From Flaccisagitta enflata (Eukaryota > Chaetognatha > Sagittoidea > Aphragmophora): a stretch of DNA of 64,000 bases. This document shows positions 24,301 to 33,093 of the stretch, piece by piece. The stretch spans positions 34,968,001 through 35,032,000 of the forward strand of contig OZ231128.1 in the NCBI GenBank assembly GCA_965153355.1. Reading direction: 5' to 3'. The number at the start of each line of letters is the position of its first letter. The stretch's first letter is position 1. The notes below the pieces were generated by a model, which saw nothing but the letters and a program-made list of their open reading frames with translations, did no database searches and was not told where the DNA came from. A program made the translations under genes and the position numbers.

Positions 24301-26267
24301 ACCCTCCTAACAAGGCTCCTATGATCTCCATCAAGGCCTCCAGACCATTTCAACGTGTGATGGCAGACGTACTCAAACTGCCTACCTCTCGCAAGGGTTA
24401 CTGTTATGTCATCGTAATTATCGACTTATTTTCGAAATGGGTCGAACTCTACCCTTCTCGCTCCGAGACCGCTACTGCCATCGTTGACTGCCTCACGGAT
24501 TTCTCTCTACGCCATGGGCCACCTGAGTCATTCAGTAGTGATAATGGAGGAGAGTTCCAAAATGATATCATCAACGCTCTCTGCCAATATCTCAAGATCA
24601 AGAAGTCCTCCAGCACACCCTACCACCCCCAATCTCAAGGGGTGGTTGAAAACAAAAATCGTCAGATTATCACGGAACTCACAAAACGCATCCTAGAAAC
24701 CAAGGCAGATTGGCCCGACCTGCTTAAATTCTTACAGTATGCCTTCAACACAACTGTACACGCCACCACTGGTCAGACTCCTTACTTCGTTCTCTATGGC
24801 TTTCAACCTACTCTTCCAATCGATGGCATTCTACCATCACCTGAAGCCAAACTCTCAGTAAGGGACTATGTCAATTCCTACAGCAATAAACAAACTGAGG
24901 CCATTCAGCAGGTCCAAGAGCAAATGAAGAAGGAGCAAGAAAGACAGAAGACTAACTACGACAAACAGGCCAAGTATGTCCCCTACAAAAGCGGCGACGA
25001 TGTGTGGGAATTTCAGCCACGCAATGTCCCTCTGAAACTTACTCCTAACTGGGATGGGCCCTCAACCGTGGTCGAAGTTATTCAGAGGCCTGATGAGACC
25101 AGTGTCAACTACACCTGTCAGGACCAGCATGGTATCTCGCGCACGAAACACCACAATCATCTTAAACCTTACACTGTTCCTACTGCGCCTTCAAACCAAC
25201 AGATTACTACCTCTCATACTCCTCTTCCTGCTCCTCTTCCTCCTGCTCCTCTTCTTCTCGCTCCTCCCGCGGTTTCGCATGGCAATATTCAATCGACTGA
25301 TCAGGGCCCTGGTCCTACAATTACGGGGGCAAATGCGCGGAAATCTATCCTACGCTCCTCTGCTTCCGCGTCTGTTGTGCCTAAATCTGTCCTGCCTGTA
25401 GACCCTAACAATGAAATAATGACTAGATCAAAATCTAAAGCCTTTTTGCTTGGTTCATTGTTGTCGTATGATCGCCCGTCTACAGCTCCAGCACCCCCAA
25501 CGACACCAGTCATTCAACCGTTAGACGCTGACCATCCAAATCCCCCACCTCCAACGCCTGCCTCCGAGACAACTCTAGATATTACTGTTCTTCCTCATTC
25601 TCACCTGGCAACGCCACCCGCATCTAGACCTATTCTTTCGCTACCATCTCTTTCTCCCACCCCCCACTCTTCACTATTATTCCCTCCGGACAATTCAGCA
25701 ACCAGTCATTTGCGTATTTCGCCTCAGACAATCACTAGTACAAATCCGCACATTTTTACTCAAATGCCTAGACCTGATCTATCAGTCCAAACTGACCAGG
25801 AAGCCTTATACCCTGATTCTAATTTTGATGAAAATGAAACTTTAGCCGATTTTGCTCAAAATGCCCAGCCGGGCACTTCTCAGGCTATTCATAGCACAGT
25901 AATCCTTATCGATGATCCGAATCTGTCCCCTCGTTCCGATGGTGGCGAAATGCAGTACAACTTCCGGAAGAGAAAAGTGGCTGGGCCTGATTCAACTGAG
26001 AAGCCAGCGAAGCAAAAGCCTAAAAAGGGCAAATCATCAAAACGGAAGGCGCCCACGACTTCGATGGTAAACATTTGCAATAAGATTAACACTTGCGCCA
26101 TTCAAGCTCAAGCAGACGCTGATGAAACGGGTTTCGAGTCTGACATGTTCCAATCACTAGAAGTGGCAACACCCTATGTTCCAAGGGAGGAAAGTGATGA
26201 TCGAGAAGAAACTTCGTTTGACGATGATGATGACGGGTTTTGTCCCAAAGCTAGCACGCCGAAATAG
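21339..26267 (+). CDS. pol: Ty3/gypsy-type Pol polyprotein (PR-RT-RH-IN)
   Basis: The open frame begins at 21,339 in the -1 frame relative to gag. The first ATG (21,516) lies after the protease motif, so expression needs the frameshift. Order: aspartic protease with VDTGCS (Asp codon 21,483). Counting from the 21,516 ATG, RT has FLDDIL with Asp462-Asp463; RNase H has Asp609, Glu650 and Asp675; integrase has an HHCC zinc finger (HGGPLVGH, then CRECQC) and Asp951-Asp1009-Glu1045 with the typical 35-residue D-E gap. This order (integrase last) defines Ty3/gypsy. After the integrase comes a long Pro/Ser/Thr-rich extension, a Lys-rich patch (KPKKGKSSKRK) and an acidic tail. No chromodomain is recognised. 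All catalytic residues are present and the frame is intact, suggesting recent activity. The enzymes copy element RNA to cDNA and insert it into host DNA. Confidence 0.96.
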   Translation, partial: GFLNADTSESRERVGETQPKAQLSQEPKPDIYAEIQVSIGDRTVCALVDTGCSTCLISEMEVQRCPFLQKCKFSPQTDVGHSINGNDVVTIGLIELPFNISGQHFVVNCRIMRGLVRPIVIGWDFLCNRKAIINLESNNLTIKGVSTPFLLREKPPHPPHLSAFEPVVIPPFSRMPIKAYIHADLAYLQRSGSSTILSQPFIDYCPAEGVLVGSSLSSMDQGITYCEVLNTLPTPAVIPAETLLATFEFCGSQLEEPFCVFEAIDKIPLPEQTEIPADSFCLYSDSQFCAAKGKRSIPRVVKAPDPDDATRPLILDLSDAKIPPGEDPAELEHLLKVKHEKAFSKTKSDLGEATLLKHFCRIKPGPPINVPQYRTTPQIAEIIERQVDQMHRDGIVEPSDSPYNFPVLMVPKKSGELSRFVVDLRRLNAMSERIHFPMPHIGDCLHRVKGSIFSQADLSSGFHQIPIARCDRKFYAFSTPTRHWQMARCPQGEINATSSMNALMQITFRNFDPRFLITFLDDILMASETYRDHLHLLDEALSALERAGLKLNPEKSKFCQTEVVVLGFLLSASGLKPDPHNISKILSWPVPKNLTETRGFLGLVSFYRQFIESYSHIAAPLTDLSKKDVPFHWSPECQAAFDKLVGSVTSDSVIAVPDFNKEFILKTDASLLAIGCVLQQIHDDLTRVICFDSKKLTNRQTTWVVFDREFFSLYNWVKTYRHFLASSHFVAIVDHKPLLSIKKPDPNTDDPNGRRNRWKIFLASFHYTLVYVPGAKLSDADAMSRRPMEDEDDVEVPDGLDDHFANFFCSMALEDQNWDRQEFIDLTTAADDRNLYCLGALDITEAPLVSIFCEEEKEERLVAEQRNDPTILSVIEQKLKHRRLRPDEGAINDPWYAKHYPHLRLKKGVLYRAAKTDDFQGTILQAIVPPTMVQEVLHSLHGGPLVGHPSKDKMIRMVKNYAIWPSFWSDIEKFVSNCRECQCLREPNPPNKAPMISIKASRPFQRVMADVLKLPTSRKGYCYVIVIIDLFSKWVELYPSRSETATAIVDCLTDFSLRHGPPESFSSDNGGEFQNDIINALCQYLKIKKSSSTPYHPQSQGVVENKNRQIITELTKRILETKADWPDLLKFLQYAFNTTVHATTGQTPYFVLYGFQPTLPIDGILPSPEAKLSVRDYVNSYSNKQTEAIQQVQEQMKKEQERQKTNYDKQAKYVPYKSGDDVWEFQPRNVPLKLTPNWDGPSTVVEVIQRPDETSVNYTCQDQHGISRTKHHNHLKPYTVPTAPSNQQITTSHTPLPAPLPPAPLLLAPPAVSHGNIQSTDQGPGPTITGANARKSILRSSASASVVPKSVLPVDPNNEIMTRSKSKAFLLGSLLSYDRPSTAPAPPTTPVIQPLDADHPNPPPPTPASETTLDITVLPHSHLATPPASRPILSLPSLSPTPHSSLLFPPDNSATSHLRISPQTITSTNPHIFTQMPRPDLSVQTDQEALYPDSNFDENETLADFAQNAQPGTSQAIHSTVILIDDPNLSPRSDGGEMQYNFRKRKVAGPDSTEKPAKQKPKKGKSSKRKAPTTSMVNICNKINTCAIQAQADADETGFESDMFQSLEVATPYVPREESDDREETSFDDDDDGFCPKASTPK

Positions 26268-26453
26268 TGTCGTTCTTCACATCTGCTGTCTTTGTATTGG
26301 TTTTAACACTTGAATTTTATCGGCCAAAGGGATACCAATTTTATCGGCAACAAATTGCAATTGAATTCACTCTGAGACATGTTGTTTCCCTTTGAACAGG
26401 CTGAAGGATAAATTACTTGATGAAATTCGTGCAGATTAGACTCGTTTTTTTCG

Positions 26454-26469
26454 GTCGCGTCTACGCGAC
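26454..26469. promoter_or_regulatory. Perfect 6-bp hairpin GTCGCG/CGCGAC
   Basis: GTCGCGTCTACGCGAC after a T-run is nearly the same as the head hairpin of the dispersed hairpin-GTCC elements, but without the GTCC tract or tail. Function unknown; may be coincidence. Confidence 0.4.
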
Positions 26470-26984
26470 AGAATCATAACCGTCGTGGACCGCGTAAAAT
26501 CTTTTCTCATCGCCGCATCATCGCCGCAAAATTAAAACGGATCAACATGAAAATTTCGAGTCTGCCAAAAATATTCTATGATGGCTAAATTTACTACGTT
26601 CCCACTCTTCTCATCGTCGGTCATTACAATAATTAATTCATAGTATAAAACGCCGACTAGAGGAATTTCGGACTTGAGTGTAACAAACGGTTGCAGGAGT
26701 TGACTGTCAGAAATAAATCGTCGATAAAATAAGGACGTAGTTGTGTCAAACCCATCTTCCTCTGCCTCTAATTGTCATAAAGTGATAACATCTCTGTGAT
26801 AATCGAAATTGATAGTCTTAACGTGATATCTTTCATACTATTGCCGCCAACTCTCCATTCTTTTCATCATTTTCCTCATCATCCATTTTCCTCCATTCCT
26901 TTCTCATCATCTATTTTCCTTCCCGACTTTCGTTGCTAATCCATAAACCATAGTCAATACTTTTTTTTCTCTCCCCTGTTTTTT

Positions 26985-27020
26985 TTTCTGTCCTTGTCTC
27001 TCCGTCTTGGGGATAGTGGC
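26985..27020 (+). promoter_or_regulatory. Repeat motif R1
   Basis: T-run, then CTCTCCGTCTTGGGGATAG and TGGCTAG|GG. One mismatch from R2 and R3 over the core. Lies about 220 bp before the exonuclease ATG. Confidence 0.6.
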
Positions 27021-27124
27021 TAGGGCCTGTTCATTTCATCGTTTACTGTCATCATCCTCTCTCTAATTTCATCTCACCATCCTTCTTAGTTTCATTATTT
27101 CACTACTTCCTCCCACTGAAAAAC

Positions 27125-27187
27125 ATTTTATCCTCTCCTTTTTTTTCTCTGTCTGCGTCTCTCCGTCTTGGGGATTGTGGCGCAGAC
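27125..27187 (+). promoter_or_regulatory. Repeat motif R2
   Basis: CATTTTATCCT, T-run, core CCGTCTTGGGGATTGTGG, then CGCAG|AC, 56 bp before the exonuclease ATG. It shares about 60 bp with R3 (30,483-30,547), so R2 and R3 directly flank the exonuclease ORF. Confidence 0.65.
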
Positions 27188-27242
27188 TACCATCTCTAAA
27201 CTCTTTCATTTCTCTCTTTTCTATTCATCATCATCTTTCACT

Positions 27243-30200
27243 ATGGCCTCCGGCGGCCGCGCTTCGCGTTCACCCTCTCCCGAGCTCAACGACTTCAACC
27301 TCAACTATGCCGGGAAGAAACAAAGAACAAAGTGGGAAAAGACTCGCGATAAAATCAAGGAGGCGAATTTACTAAAGGAAAGGGAGGATAAGTTAGTGAA
27401 AGCGGGCACCATTCAACGTCTCCCCATAGACATGGACACTGTCACTTTTGTCGATGACGACGCGGGTTTAGCAACGGAAATGCAGAAAATCCTCAATAGA
27501 TCCCGTGAGTTGAAAGAACGTGGATTTAAGAACTTCATTTCCCTTGACACAGAGCAGAAACAGATTCCACGTCAGCCTAACCAAGTTTGCGTAATACAAT
27601 TATCGTACAGCGTAAATCGTTACTTGATCCGCACCGTCGTCATCTTAACCGACTTTTGTGCAATTAGTCCACCGAAACACGCTGCAGCGGGAAGAAAGAA
27701 GTTCCTCCATGGGTCGTTTATGGACGTATTGTCGGACGAAAATACGGTTATTGTAGGTGATGCCGCACTTTTTGTTGAGTTGAAAATGATAAACAATCAA
27801 TACCATTTGAACGACGCCATCACCCAGATCATTGACGTTACAGCGATTTACAAAAAGATTCGCGTTTGGTTGAATAAGACGTCCAACAATGACAAAGATA
27901 CATGGTCGGCCAAAGATGCGTTCGATTTTGTTTTCGGCACTTGCCCTCCAACAACCCCCATCGTCTGGGAAAAAGACGTTGAAACGCGAATGGTAAAATG
28001 GGATCAGAAACTCTCAGCTTGGTCAAGTAAAATGCGCCGCTACGCCCCGGCCGACCCCAAATTGATTCTCTACACTTTCTTCGGTGAATGCATATTCACA
28101 ACAGGTTGGGGTGGTATTAAGGTGAATGACGGAATTCAATGGGACATCGCGAAATTCGCTCAGGCTATTCACGTGCGCGAAGATGGTATTTTTCCAGTTC
28201 TTGGTCTTAATTTGGACCCAATTGTCATTGACTACGACAATCTGGTAAACGCCTTTATTGTGGCTGATTTGTCTCTGCCCTTTCACAAATCTTTGGTCCC
28301 GTCTTACGTTTCCAACGGCGACGCCGGTAAAGTCGTGGAATCAGTTAGAGATAGGGGGGTTAGTTCCACTCAAATTGAAAAAATTTCAGTCACCGCTCAA
28401 GCCGCCTCTGATGAACAAAACGAATCGGGCTACACCGCGTCTTTAGAGCACCGGTCCCCTAAGCCCCTGGGGGCCGCTTACAGCTCTACAAAAGACATCA
28501 ACAGCTTCGGTTCCGGCGATGACGACAAAAACAAAGACTCTAACGCCGATCGATTTCCGGGAATCCACGCCCAAGACGACTCTTTTAACGGTAAAGCGAC
28601 GTCGGAATTAGATGATCGTGTAAGTGATAACCTTCCAATCTCCGTCGTCATTTCCGGAAACAACAGTCTCGTCAATGATAAAATGCCGGTTGATTCACAT
28701 TCTGATGTCATAAACAATTCACGATCAGCCTTCATAAACGAAAGGAATCTTACGGTTTGCAATGTTGAGGATTGTGCTGAGCAGCAACCCATTGAAGTTG
28801 TCTCATCGTTGCGCAAACGTCGTAGTTTTGAGCGGGACGATATTTCTTCGGAAAAACAGGTCAAAGTTGGTCCGCATGAAGATGAAGTTAGAATTCCCGA
28901 GATTTTGGGGCCTTCTGAGTCCTACGCCCTCGATGACGACGCCGACTCGCTGGAATCCATTAAGGGTCATATATATTCCCGCATGATCGGGGCCACCGAT
29001 TATCACGACACTTGTAGCGACGCTTTCGTACAATTTTCATGTCATTCTTCCTCGCCTAACATTTATGACGCGATGGCCCTCACTATTAAGAAGATTCAGG
29101 ATCTTAAGCTGAAATCGAAAGTCGGCAAGGTCGCGATTTCCGTCGCGAGTTCAAATTGGGATTGGAAGCTGCTTTTTCAATCTTTTGTAAAACATGAAAC
29201 CTACAACTCTGATCCTCTCTTCACTTTTTTCCGTCTTGACATTCTTGATCGAGTCCAGCCCCAATATCTTATTCTCCATTGCCGCACCAAAAAAGCCCCA
29301 AATTTCCTTCAAGTTACCACTCTTATTCCCGCTGAAACCATATCTGCCTTTCTCACTTACGCGACTCATTTTGCCTTTAAAAGCGATGAAGAGAAGGCGA
29401 AAATCATCCAAGAGTTTGGTATTCTGCCACCCGACAATCCCATTCTTACCGTCGATGAAATGTTTAGCGTCGACTTTTCGCCGGTAAACGTGAGTAAGCA
29501 GGTGGAAACGATTAGCCAAAGAAGAATGTTGCGTAACCCTTTTCTCGAATACTTCGTCGCCGTTGAGCCATACATTCGGTCTTATTGCGACTCGTTCAAA
29601 GTCGGCGAAATTGAAAAATTTGAGTTAAAGGATAGAATTCATGCGTTCTGCACTAACGAGGAAATTAGTCGCCAAATCTGCGCATATCTCGACCTTGAAA
29701 TTCCCCAACTTGCGTACCATCTTAGCCTCATGACCAATGCCCCAATTACGGAACGTGAGCTTGCGCCCCATCACACGCCTTGGGTTGATGTACAGTGCCT
29801 CAACTCCCCAAATCTGCATCAATTCGTTGTCGATCAGTCCTCCATGGTTGTTACACAATTGGATGAGATCAAAATCTTACAAAATCATGTTGAAAAGGCT
29901 GACGTCGTTGTCATGGGCCAGTTGCAAAACAACTCTGTATTTGAGACCTCCGACGTTGTTTTCTTCATCTTTTACGTCGACAAACAAATTTTCTTTCTCA
30001 AAATTAACGACCTGCATGTTGACAGAAAAGTAGTTCAAGGACTCTTTTGCGCGGTGGAAAAAGCCAACCTGTACGTCCATATGGGAAAACTCACGGTAAC
30101 CTTGGCTAGGAAATTCATTGGAACCTTCGCCCCAAAGAAAATAATTGACCACGCGCAGCTCGCCGACCAATTGGGTATGAGGGGCGATTTTAACACTCTC

Positions 30201-30431
30201 GCGCAGTCGGTTTTGAACGAAGACTTTTGCCGGAGGACCATGGCCTCCCCACGTGAATTTTCGATTTCTGCCCTTTCTAAGAAGCATATCATTATGAAAT
30301 TCCGGCTTCTCCGTCTCTTTGCAGTGCAGTTCCTTGGCACTGAGGTTTGGAACAAGGGACTTGCGGCTACGGCCGAAATCATTTACAACAGAAAGGGAAA
30401 AAATCGTAAGGACTTCTTGAAGAAGAAATGA
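27243..30431 (+). CDS. DEDDy-type 3'-5' exonuclease-like protein
   Basis: 1,062 residues from ATG 27,243 (no upstream in-frame ATG). The N-terminal domain (about 95-280) has the RNase D/WRN/Rrp6 pattern: motif I FISLDTEQ (Asp102, Glu104) followed by VCVIQLSYS; motif II region VIVGDAALFVEL (Asp173) with IIDVTAIY (Asp198); and motif III RYAPADPKLILY with Tyr267-x3-Asp271, the DEDDy signature. The family removes nucleotides from RNA or DNA 3' ends with two metal ions. Residues about 360-560 are polar and low-complexity. The C-terminal part (about 860-1,040) looks like a second exonuclease fold (IIDHAQLADQLGM at Asp969) without a YxxxD motif, so probably inactive. The frame is intact, follows pol by 975 bp on the same strand and is flanked by direct repeats R2 and R3. 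Either a captured accessory gene of the element or a host gene next to it; cellular role not known. Confidence 0.75.
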   Translation: MASGGRASRSPSPELNDFNLNYAGKKQRTKWEKTRDKIKEANLLKEREDKLVKAGTIQRLPIDMDTVTFVDDDAGLATEMQKILNRSRELKERGFKNFISLDTEQKQIPRQPNQVCVIQLSYSVNRYLIRTVVILTDFCAISPPKHAAAGRKKFLHGSFMDVLSDENTVIVGDAALFVELKMINNQYHLNDAITQIIDVTAIYKKIRVWLNKTSNNDKDTWSAKDAFDFVFGTCPPTTPIVWEKDVETRMVKWDQKLSAWSSKMRRYAPADPKLILYTFFGECIFTTGWGGIKVNDGIQWDIAKFAQAIHVREDGIFPVLGLNLDPIVIDYDNLVNAFIVADLSLPFHKSLVPSYVSNGDAGKVVESVRDRGVSSTQIEKISVTAQAASDEQNESGYTASLEHRSPKPLGAAYSSTKDINSFGSGDDDKNKDSNADRFPGIHAQDDSFNGKATSELDDRVSDNLPISVVISGNNSLVNDKMPVDSHSDVINNSRSAFINERNLTVCNVEDCAEQQPIEVVSSLRKRRSFERDDISSEKQVKVGPHEDEVRIPEILGPSESYALDDDADSLESIKGHIYSRMIGATDYHDTCSDAFVQFSCHSSSPNIYDAMALTIKKIQDLKLKSKVGKVAISVASSNWDWKLLFQSFVKHETYNSDPLFTFFRLDILDRVQPQYLILHCRTKKAPNFLQVTTLIPAETISAFLTYATHFAFKSDEEKAKIIQEFGILPPDNPILTVDEMFSVDFSPVNVSKQVETISQRRMLRNPFLEYFVAVEPYIRSYCDSFKVGEIEKFELKDRIHAFCTNEEISRQICAYLDLEIPQLAYHLSLMTNAPITERELAPHHTPWVDVQCLNSPNLHQFVVDQSSMVVTQLDEIKILQNHVEKADVVVMGQLQNNSVFETSDVVFFIFYVDKQIFFLKINDLHVDRKVVQGLFCAVEKANLYVHMGKLTVTLARKFIGTFAPKKIIDHAQLADQLGMRGDFNTLAQSVLNEDFCRRTMASPREFSISALSKKHIIMKFRLLRLFAVQFLGTEVWNKGLAATAEIIYNRKGKNRKDFLKKK

Positions 30432-30971
30432 TTCGTCTGTCTCTTCACTGTGACATTTACTCATTGAAACATCTAACATTCTTCATTTTATCCTACAGGT
30501 TTTTTTTTCGTCTTTGCCTCTCCGTCTTGGGGATTGTGGCTTAGACACTTAGGTTTTTATCATTTTCTTTCTTTTTGCGCTTATCTTTTTTTTATCGTCT
30601 CTCCCTCTCTTCTTGAGCCTCATGGGTTTGACATTTTTTTTTAATTTATTGGTAAGTCTATATAGTTTAAAATATTAGAATCACGACATTTACAAAACGA
30701 CTTTTCTACCTCCAGACTGTTTACGTATTACTTACATTTACAACGATCAAGTTAAACCTTTTTTTTCCCGTCGTTACTGAATCAAGTTTTCCGCGATTGC
30801 GCCGCTTCTGTTATCAATTCTCTACATTCTACATTAATCATCCTTCATATCTGCTCAAGGTTAAGTATTTACATTCAGTTGTTGTTGCCTTTATTTTTCC
30901 AGTCATTCAGGTCAAATTTCTCTTTTGATTTACAAGAGACACATTCCAATCAGACAAGATCAGATTTAATC
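30432..30971 (+). other. Spacer between exonuclease and F-box-like ORFs
   Basis: Pyrimidine-rich, carrying motif R3 at 30,483-30,547. It probably holds the 3' end of the exonuclease mRNA and the leader of the next ORF. TACAG at 30,494-30,498 is another acceptor-like site. Confidence 0.45.
30483..30547 (+). promoter_or_regulatory. Repeat motif R3
   Basis: CATTTTATCCT, T-run, core CCGTCTTGGGGATTGTGG, then CTTAG|AC. The core is identical to R2. About 430 bp before the next ORF. Confidence 0.65.
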
Positions 30972-32279
30972 ATGGGAATCGAAATCAGCAAAATTCCATT
31001 TCCGAATCAAGATGTGTCAGAATGCATTTTGAAGTATCTCTCGGTAGATGACGCCAGAGAACTCATGATTACCTCGAAATATATCCACCATCAAGTTGTC
31101 ACCATAAGGGAATTCTGGCTCAAGAGAGCCCAGCAGCTTTTTGCAATTGATCCTGCCCACTTTCGTGCCCTCAGAGATCCATCAGTTTATGAGCAATGTG
31201 TGTTAGTGAAGAAAGTTTGTGAGGCGCACATCGAATACTGCGCCATCAAAGCGCAAATCTTCTCGGCTGACTCAGCCTCCGACGTCTCAATGTCATTCCC
31301 TACGGTGGTGGACGGCATCTCCGTGGACACGGCTGCCTCTCTCATGGCGGTTGCGACATCAAAGAAAATCGAGATCTTCTCTCTTCTTGAGTTCGGTAGT
31401 CCGGCAATCGTCACTATCGACACGGCGATTGAGTGTTATCGCCAAATCGTTCTCCATGGCGACTTCCTCTTCTTGCGTCCTCCGGTCGATGAACATCGTC
31501 ATCATTTCGACGTCTACAACTGGGTGAGCCATTCGGACGTCTACTCAGTTGTCCCACGTTATTTTCCAGCCATGCGTCGACCGTTGAAGAAATCGGAGAA
31601 TTATTTGGCTACTTACATCCTCGCTTTTGATGCCGTCGTTGCGTATTCGTTGGGCCGTCACGACGACTTCAATCCCACTCCGGTCAATATCTCCTACGAT
31701 AGGAGCGTTAGTGGGCAAATCTCCTTCGTCTACGACTACGACGTTGTCGGGAAGGATATTTTTCTTCTCATCGACCGCGATGCCTCATTCGTTGTTGAAC
31801 GCCATCACATTCCCTCTGGCCAAATCACGGAGAAATTCCTCGTCGCATCCCCGTCGGTTCTCCATGAGCCGCGCCTGGCTTATCCTCACGTCCTCATCGC
31901 TCAGAAGCCCTTGTCCGGGAACGCCAACTACGCCGATGAAAATTTCCGTTTCTATGGCGTCAACATCGTCATCGATGATCCTGGTCGGCGTTATGGCAAG
32001 ATTCGTGTTCCACGCCATTTTTCGCGAATCAGGGCCAACATGTTGCACCATGCAACCTCTTCTGACGTCTTCTTTCATGCCTTGGTCGACTACAGCGAAC
32101 CGGGTACGCGCTTCGTCTTCGTAGGTGAGAACAGATTCCGCGTTTGCGAGTTTGTTGACTTTGTCATTCCAACCTTCTGTTTTGAGCCATTTGGACTTTC
32201 CATCATCTATGCCCGTGGTAACAACGTTACGCTCGTGAGATTCTATGATCACCTTGATTCTTTTTCTCAGTCTCTGTGA
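30972..32279 (+). CDS. F-box-like protein, unassigned C-terminus
   Basis: 435 residues from ATG 30,972; the frame extends 93 bases upstream without an ATG. Residues about 8-60 (FPNQDVSECILKYLSVDDA, then RELMITSKYIHHQV and FWLKRAQQLF) resemble an F-box: hydrophobic residues at helix spacing, a YLS.DDA turn and a late Trp. F-box proteins bind Skp1 and bring substrates to ubiquitin ligases. The rest (about 100-435) alternates short hydrophobic strands with His/Asp/Arg-rich turns, as in beta-propellers, but no repeat signature is clear. It lies 540 bp after the exonuclease ORF on the same strand with similar base composition, at the right edge of the GC-richer block. It may be an accessory gene of the retroelement or a host gene. 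Confidence 0.6.
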   Translation: MGIEISKIPFPNQDVSECILKYLSVDDARELMITSKYIHHQVVTIREFWLKRAQQLFAIDPAHFRALRDPSVYEQCVLVKKVCEAHIEYCAIKAQIFSADSASDVSMSFPTVVDGISVDTAASLMAVATSKKIEIFSLLEFGSPAIVTIDTAIECYRQIVLHGDFLFLRPPVDEHRHHFDVYNWVSHSDVYSVVPRYFPAMRRPLKKSENYLATYILAFDAVVAYSLGRHDDFNPTPVNISYDRSVSGQISFVYDYDVVGKDIFLLIDRDASFVVERHHIPSGQITEKFLVASPSVLHEPRLAYPHVLIAQKPLSGNANYADENFRFYGVNIVIDDPGRRYGKIRVPRHFSRIRANMLHHATSSDVFFHALVDYSEPGTRFVFVGENRFRVCEFVDFVIPTFCFEPFGLSIIYARGNNVTLVRFYDHLDSFSQSL

Positions 32280-33093
32280 TTCTCGTTATTTTGTTAAAAT
32301 TATATACAATACATATTATAGCGTACAATACAATACAATATATATATGATTTTATATAGTTTTAATGATAAGTACTAAGTAGTAATATATATAAAACTAA
32401 TCATAGTTAGATGATTTACTATAAATTGAAAAAGATATAATAATTCTAATTGTCATATAGATATTTTGTTATATAAGAAGATATATAAAAGTTTTATTTC
32501 ATTTTTTTGTTATTCTGTTTTTATCCTTATTTTTTTTTCTACATTTATCTATCTGTTTCTTTATTTGTCCATATCTGATTCCGTTTTTTTTATTTTCTTT
32601 TATTTGCTTGTTTGTTTGTTTGTTTGTATTTTTCATTATCTTTCCCTGTATTTTTTTCTCTCTGTCCTGAAGATTCTTTATTTTCGTCCTCTTCCTCCTT
32701 TTCATCCTTCCAGCTTCTGACCACTGATTGTTTCTTTTATAGATTTTTATTGTTCTTCTTCTTCTTTGTCTATATTTCCAACTTACCTTATCTGTCATAA
32801 GTTCTTCTTCCTCCTCATCTTTTCATCCCTCATCCACTTTTACTTTAAGCAAATCCTCCTCTTCTCCTTTTATCTTTCACCTTCTCCATTTCTTTTGTTC
32901 TCCCTCAGACCTAGGAATGCTTTTCCTCTTCCTCTTCATCTCCTTCAGTCTTACTCTCAGATCAGCTTTTCCGTAATATTGTATAGTAGTGTATCATATT
33001 GGTAAAATAACAAAATAAACTACATGTATTGGGAAAATTCAATATATCAAGAATATTAAATCAATAATTAATACTCTAATAGAACTGCTCAGG

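Larger units (their letters stand above)
26268..27242 (+). other. Non-coding spacer between pol and exonuclease ORF
   Basis: Contains a TATAAAA at 26,644-26,650, AATAAA-type signals near 26,712, a hairpin (26,454-26,469) and repeat motifs R1 and R2. It might contain the end of the gag-pol transcript and a promoter for the next ORF. No LTR end matching upstream sequence was found. Confidence 0.45.

Noticed and set aside
26268-27020. Region after pol as the 3' LTR
   Set aside because: It has TATAAAA and AATAAA-like signals, but no matching copy was found upstream of gag.
27243-30431. Post-pol ORF as a retroviral envelope gene
   Set aside because: No signal peptide, fusion peptide or membrane anchor is visible, while DEDDy exonuclease motifs are.
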